A stretch of 10,309 nt of DNA, from the NCBI GenBank assembly GCA_902984215.1, contig CADWAF010002102.1:1-10309 (forward strand), given 5' to 3'. The notes beneath the pieces were generated by a model. That model did not search any database. It was not told the DNA's origin and saw only the letters and a program-made list of their open reading frames with translations. Position 1 is the stretch's first letter. Every line of letters begins with the position of its first letter. Below are positions 8,370 through 10,309 of this stretch, in pieces. Position numbers and translations under genes: made by a program. The stretch is from Willaertia magna. Taxonomy: Eukaryota; Heterolobosea; Eutetramitea; Acrasida; Naegleriidae.

Positions 8370-9148
8370 TCATTAATACAAATAATTATTTTTATTTATT
8401 TTTAAAAATTTTAATAATATTGTCATACTGATATATTTAATTTAGTGTTATAGAATTTAATTATATATATAAATTTAATTTTTAAATAATATAATTATAA
8501 TTTAAATAAAAAAATTAAAAATTTATATTTTATTCTATACATAACTTAACCATAACCTATCTATTTTTTTAAAAATCAATACTTGGTGACTAATAGTAGA
8601 AATAAATTATTTTTCATAGATTTCTAAATAAAAATATGAATATTAAAATATATTTTTTTACTAAAATATCTATGATCTTTTAAATATTGTTTTTTTTATT
8701 AATAATTATAGATTTTACTATATTTAATTTAATAATAAAAAATAATAATATAATTAAATTATTAAGTAATATAAATGTTAAATTTTGTTTTTAATTAATA
8801 ATTTTATAACTATTTATATTAATTTTTAATAAAAATTTTTATTCTATTGATTGTTGTGATAAAATAATATTATATGAATTTTTTTATTGTTTAAAATAAT
8901 AAAAAATTATAATTTAGATATAAACTTTAGATTAAAATTTAGTTAATTAATATTTTTTAGTATATTATTAATATTTTCTTTATTGTTTAGTATTTTTAAT
9001 GTTGTTTATTTAGTTGTTTGTAATAAATTGTTATTAATTTATTTTGTTTTAAAAATATTAGTTTTAATAATAAATTTAAAATTGATTTTTTTGTTTTTTA
9101 GTTTTATATTTATTTAATTTAATAAACTTAGATGTTTCTGTAAATTTT
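8370..9148. other. very A+T-rich stretch, only weak coding hints
   Basis: No frame is open long enough to call. On the minus strand, about 9130-8820 reads as a lysine/asparagine/leucine-rich product in one frame with TAA/TAG roughly every 15-20 codons, and 8700-8585 does the same in another frame. These may extend the relic at 7146-8369 upstream, but they are not distinguishable from chance by eye. Confidence 0.35.
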
Positions 9149-9252
9149 AATTTTATAAATTAAAAAATTTAATTAATAAAAATTTTATAAATTAAAAAAT
9201 TTAATTAATAAAAATTTTATAAATTAAAAAATTTAATTAATAAAAATTTTAT
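9149..9252. repeat. 32-bp tandem repeat, 3.25 copies
   Basis: Identical copies lie at 9149-9180, 9181-9212 and 9213-9244, followed by the first eight bases of a fourth (9245-9252). The unit is entirely A/T and begins AATTTTATAAATTAAAAAAT. Perfect identity between copies, in otherwise scrambled A+T-rich DNA, implies a recent expansion or gene-conversion-like upkeep. Confidence 0.9.
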
Positions 9253-10146
9253 TATTATAAATTTTGATAGTTAACTTTAAGTTAATAAAAAAAAATTTTA
9301 AATTTTTTACAAAATTATTTAATGAAAATTTATTATTTAATAATATAAAAACATTTAAAACATTTTTAAAAAATATAAAACTAAAAAATTTTACTAAAAA
9401 TATAACATAATATAAATTATACTTTAAAAAATGATTTAAAAAATAATAATACTAAAAAATTACAATTTAATCAAATTTAAAAATACAATTATAATTATAT
9501 TATTAATTAATAAGTGACTTTTTTTAATAAAAAATAAAGCCAAAGAATTATATAATAATTTTAAAAATACTAATATATATTTATAATTAATTAATGAAAA
9601 ATAATAATTATAATGATATTAAAAATATTATTTATAAATATTATAAATAATTATTATTTTTTTATTTAACATTTAGAATTAAAATTTTAGATTATTTTAT
9701 TATTATTTTTTTTTTTTTATTAATAAAGATTTTATTTTTAATGAGTTTAAAAAAATAAAGAATATAAAATTTTTTAGAAAATTAAAAGTTTTTAATAAAT
9801 TTATTCTATTATGAAATCATTTTTCTAAAAGAGGTTTTGATAATAAAGAAGAAATTTTTTAAGGACAGATATATTTATGTTTATATTATTATAAAGAAGT
9901 ATAAAGTAGAAATAAAAAAAGTTATAATGTCTTTAATTGTTTATTTTTTTTAAAAATGAAGAAATAATAATTTTATTTTAAAGTTTTTCTTTAATATAAA
10001 ATAATTAAAATCTGTTTATTTGTAAAATTTTTGTGAAACAGTTGATTTGTGTGAATTAGTTAGTTGTGAAAAAATTATTAACACTGATGCAAAATAAAAT
10101 TGAAAATTTGTATTTAAATTATGTACAATAACTAAGTTATATGCGT
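9253..10146. other. A+T-rich flank of the right-hand gene
   Basis: No secure gene. A plus-strand frame is open for 55 codons from 9786 to the stop at 9951-9953, with an ATG only at 9927, in slightly richer DNA. It could be a relic or chance. From about 10020 the composition rises toward the right-hand gene, so 10020-10146 is probably the 3' untranslated region of the minus-strand gene. An AATAAA on the minus strand at 10015-10020 is a possible, unproven poly(A) signal. Confidence 0.4.
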
Positions 10147-10308
10147 TTATTGGTTGACCGTTCTCTCATTATTCTCTACCACCGAAATCACCCTGCTTTT
10201 ACGTTTCCTTCTTTTCTTTTTTTCTGTCATCACTCTTGGTATTATTAAAAAGTAAACCAAACACGCAGAAATAAATACACTAACTCCACCAATTACTAAT
10301 GTCCAAGC
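10147..10308 (-). CDS. C-terminus of single-pass membrane protein (partial)
   Basis: The minus strand reads 53 codons from the window edge to TAA at 10147-10149; the rest of the gene lies beyond the window. Residues 2-24 of the visible part form one hydrophobic span (WTLVIGGVSVFISACLVYFL plus II), ending in Pro. It is followed by a strongly basic stretch (EKKKRRKRKSR, about residues 29-39) and a short polar tail ending in NERTVNQ. By the positive-inside rule the tail should be cytosolic, giving a type-I-like protein with its main domain outside or in the lumen. Codon use is balanced and G+C is far above that of the neighbouring kilobases, so this is probably a live host gene. The domain that would name it is not in the window. 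An intron boundary near the edge cannot be excluded. Confidence 0.65.
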   Translation of the reverse strand, partial: AWTLVIGGVSVFISACLVYFLIIPRVMTEKKKRRKRKSRVISVVENNERTVNQ

Positions 10309-10309
10309 T

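Noticed and set aside
8820..9130. Minus-strand gag-like or coiled-coil ORF with Gln-type stops
   Set aside because: Two different frames both look plausible when stops are read as Gln, and stop frequency is only about half of chance expectation, so it is not supportable as a gene.
5640..10140. Mitochondrial DNA insertion or organellar genome
   Set aside because: No recognisable mitochondrial proteins, tRNAs or rRNAs, and the flanks carry a nuclear-type LINE and a normal-composition gene.
1..10309. CRISPR array, bacterial operon or phage defence system
   Set aside because: No spaced direct repeats, no ribosome-binding sites and no bacterial gene layout; the content is eukaryotic retroelement debris.

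Overview
The window is eukaryotic, extremely A+T-rich DNA and most of it looks like decayed transposable-element sequence. The best-supported resident is a non-LTR (LINE) retrotransposon with the order ORF1, AP-type endonuclease, reverse transcriptase, RNase H and terminal CCHC knuckle. That architecture, the wording of the RT and RNase H motifs, and the strong A+T and CpG bias suggest a fungus carrying a Tad1-like element. The species cannot be read from the sequence, and the fungal assignment is an inference.

Layout. 1-196: a short plus-strand coding relic broken by TAG/TAA codons. 671-1005: a minus-strand coding relic in two frames. 1333-5428: the LINE remnant on the plus strand. Its ORF1 relic (1333-2550) overlaps its ORF2 relic (2531-5428) by 20 bases. 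ORF2 keeps the RT catalytic aspartates. It has lost most of the endonuclease, carries many in-frame stops and several frameshifts, and has substitutions at RNase H catalytic positions. About 5430-10140: roughly nine bases in ten are A or T, and I see no CpG. This stretch has two short tandem repeats (29 bp and 32 bp periods) and, on the minus strand between 7146 and 8369, a second coding relic. That relic includes a 112-codon stop-free run with no ATG, which is very unlikely by chance in such DNA. 10147-10308: an abrupt return to normal base composition with the 3' end of an apparently intact minus-strand gene, encoding the C-terminus of a single-pass membrane protein with a basic cytosolic tail.

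Nothing here works together as an operon or pathway. The picture is a host gene at the right edge next to a graveyard of AT-decayed elements. The in-frame stops are mostly TAA/TAG, at least two of them at positions where glutamine is expected. C-to-T decay of CAA/CAG is the simplest explanation, and a reassigned genetic code is the rival to exclude. No CRISPR, tRNA, rRNA or bacterial-type operon features were seen.
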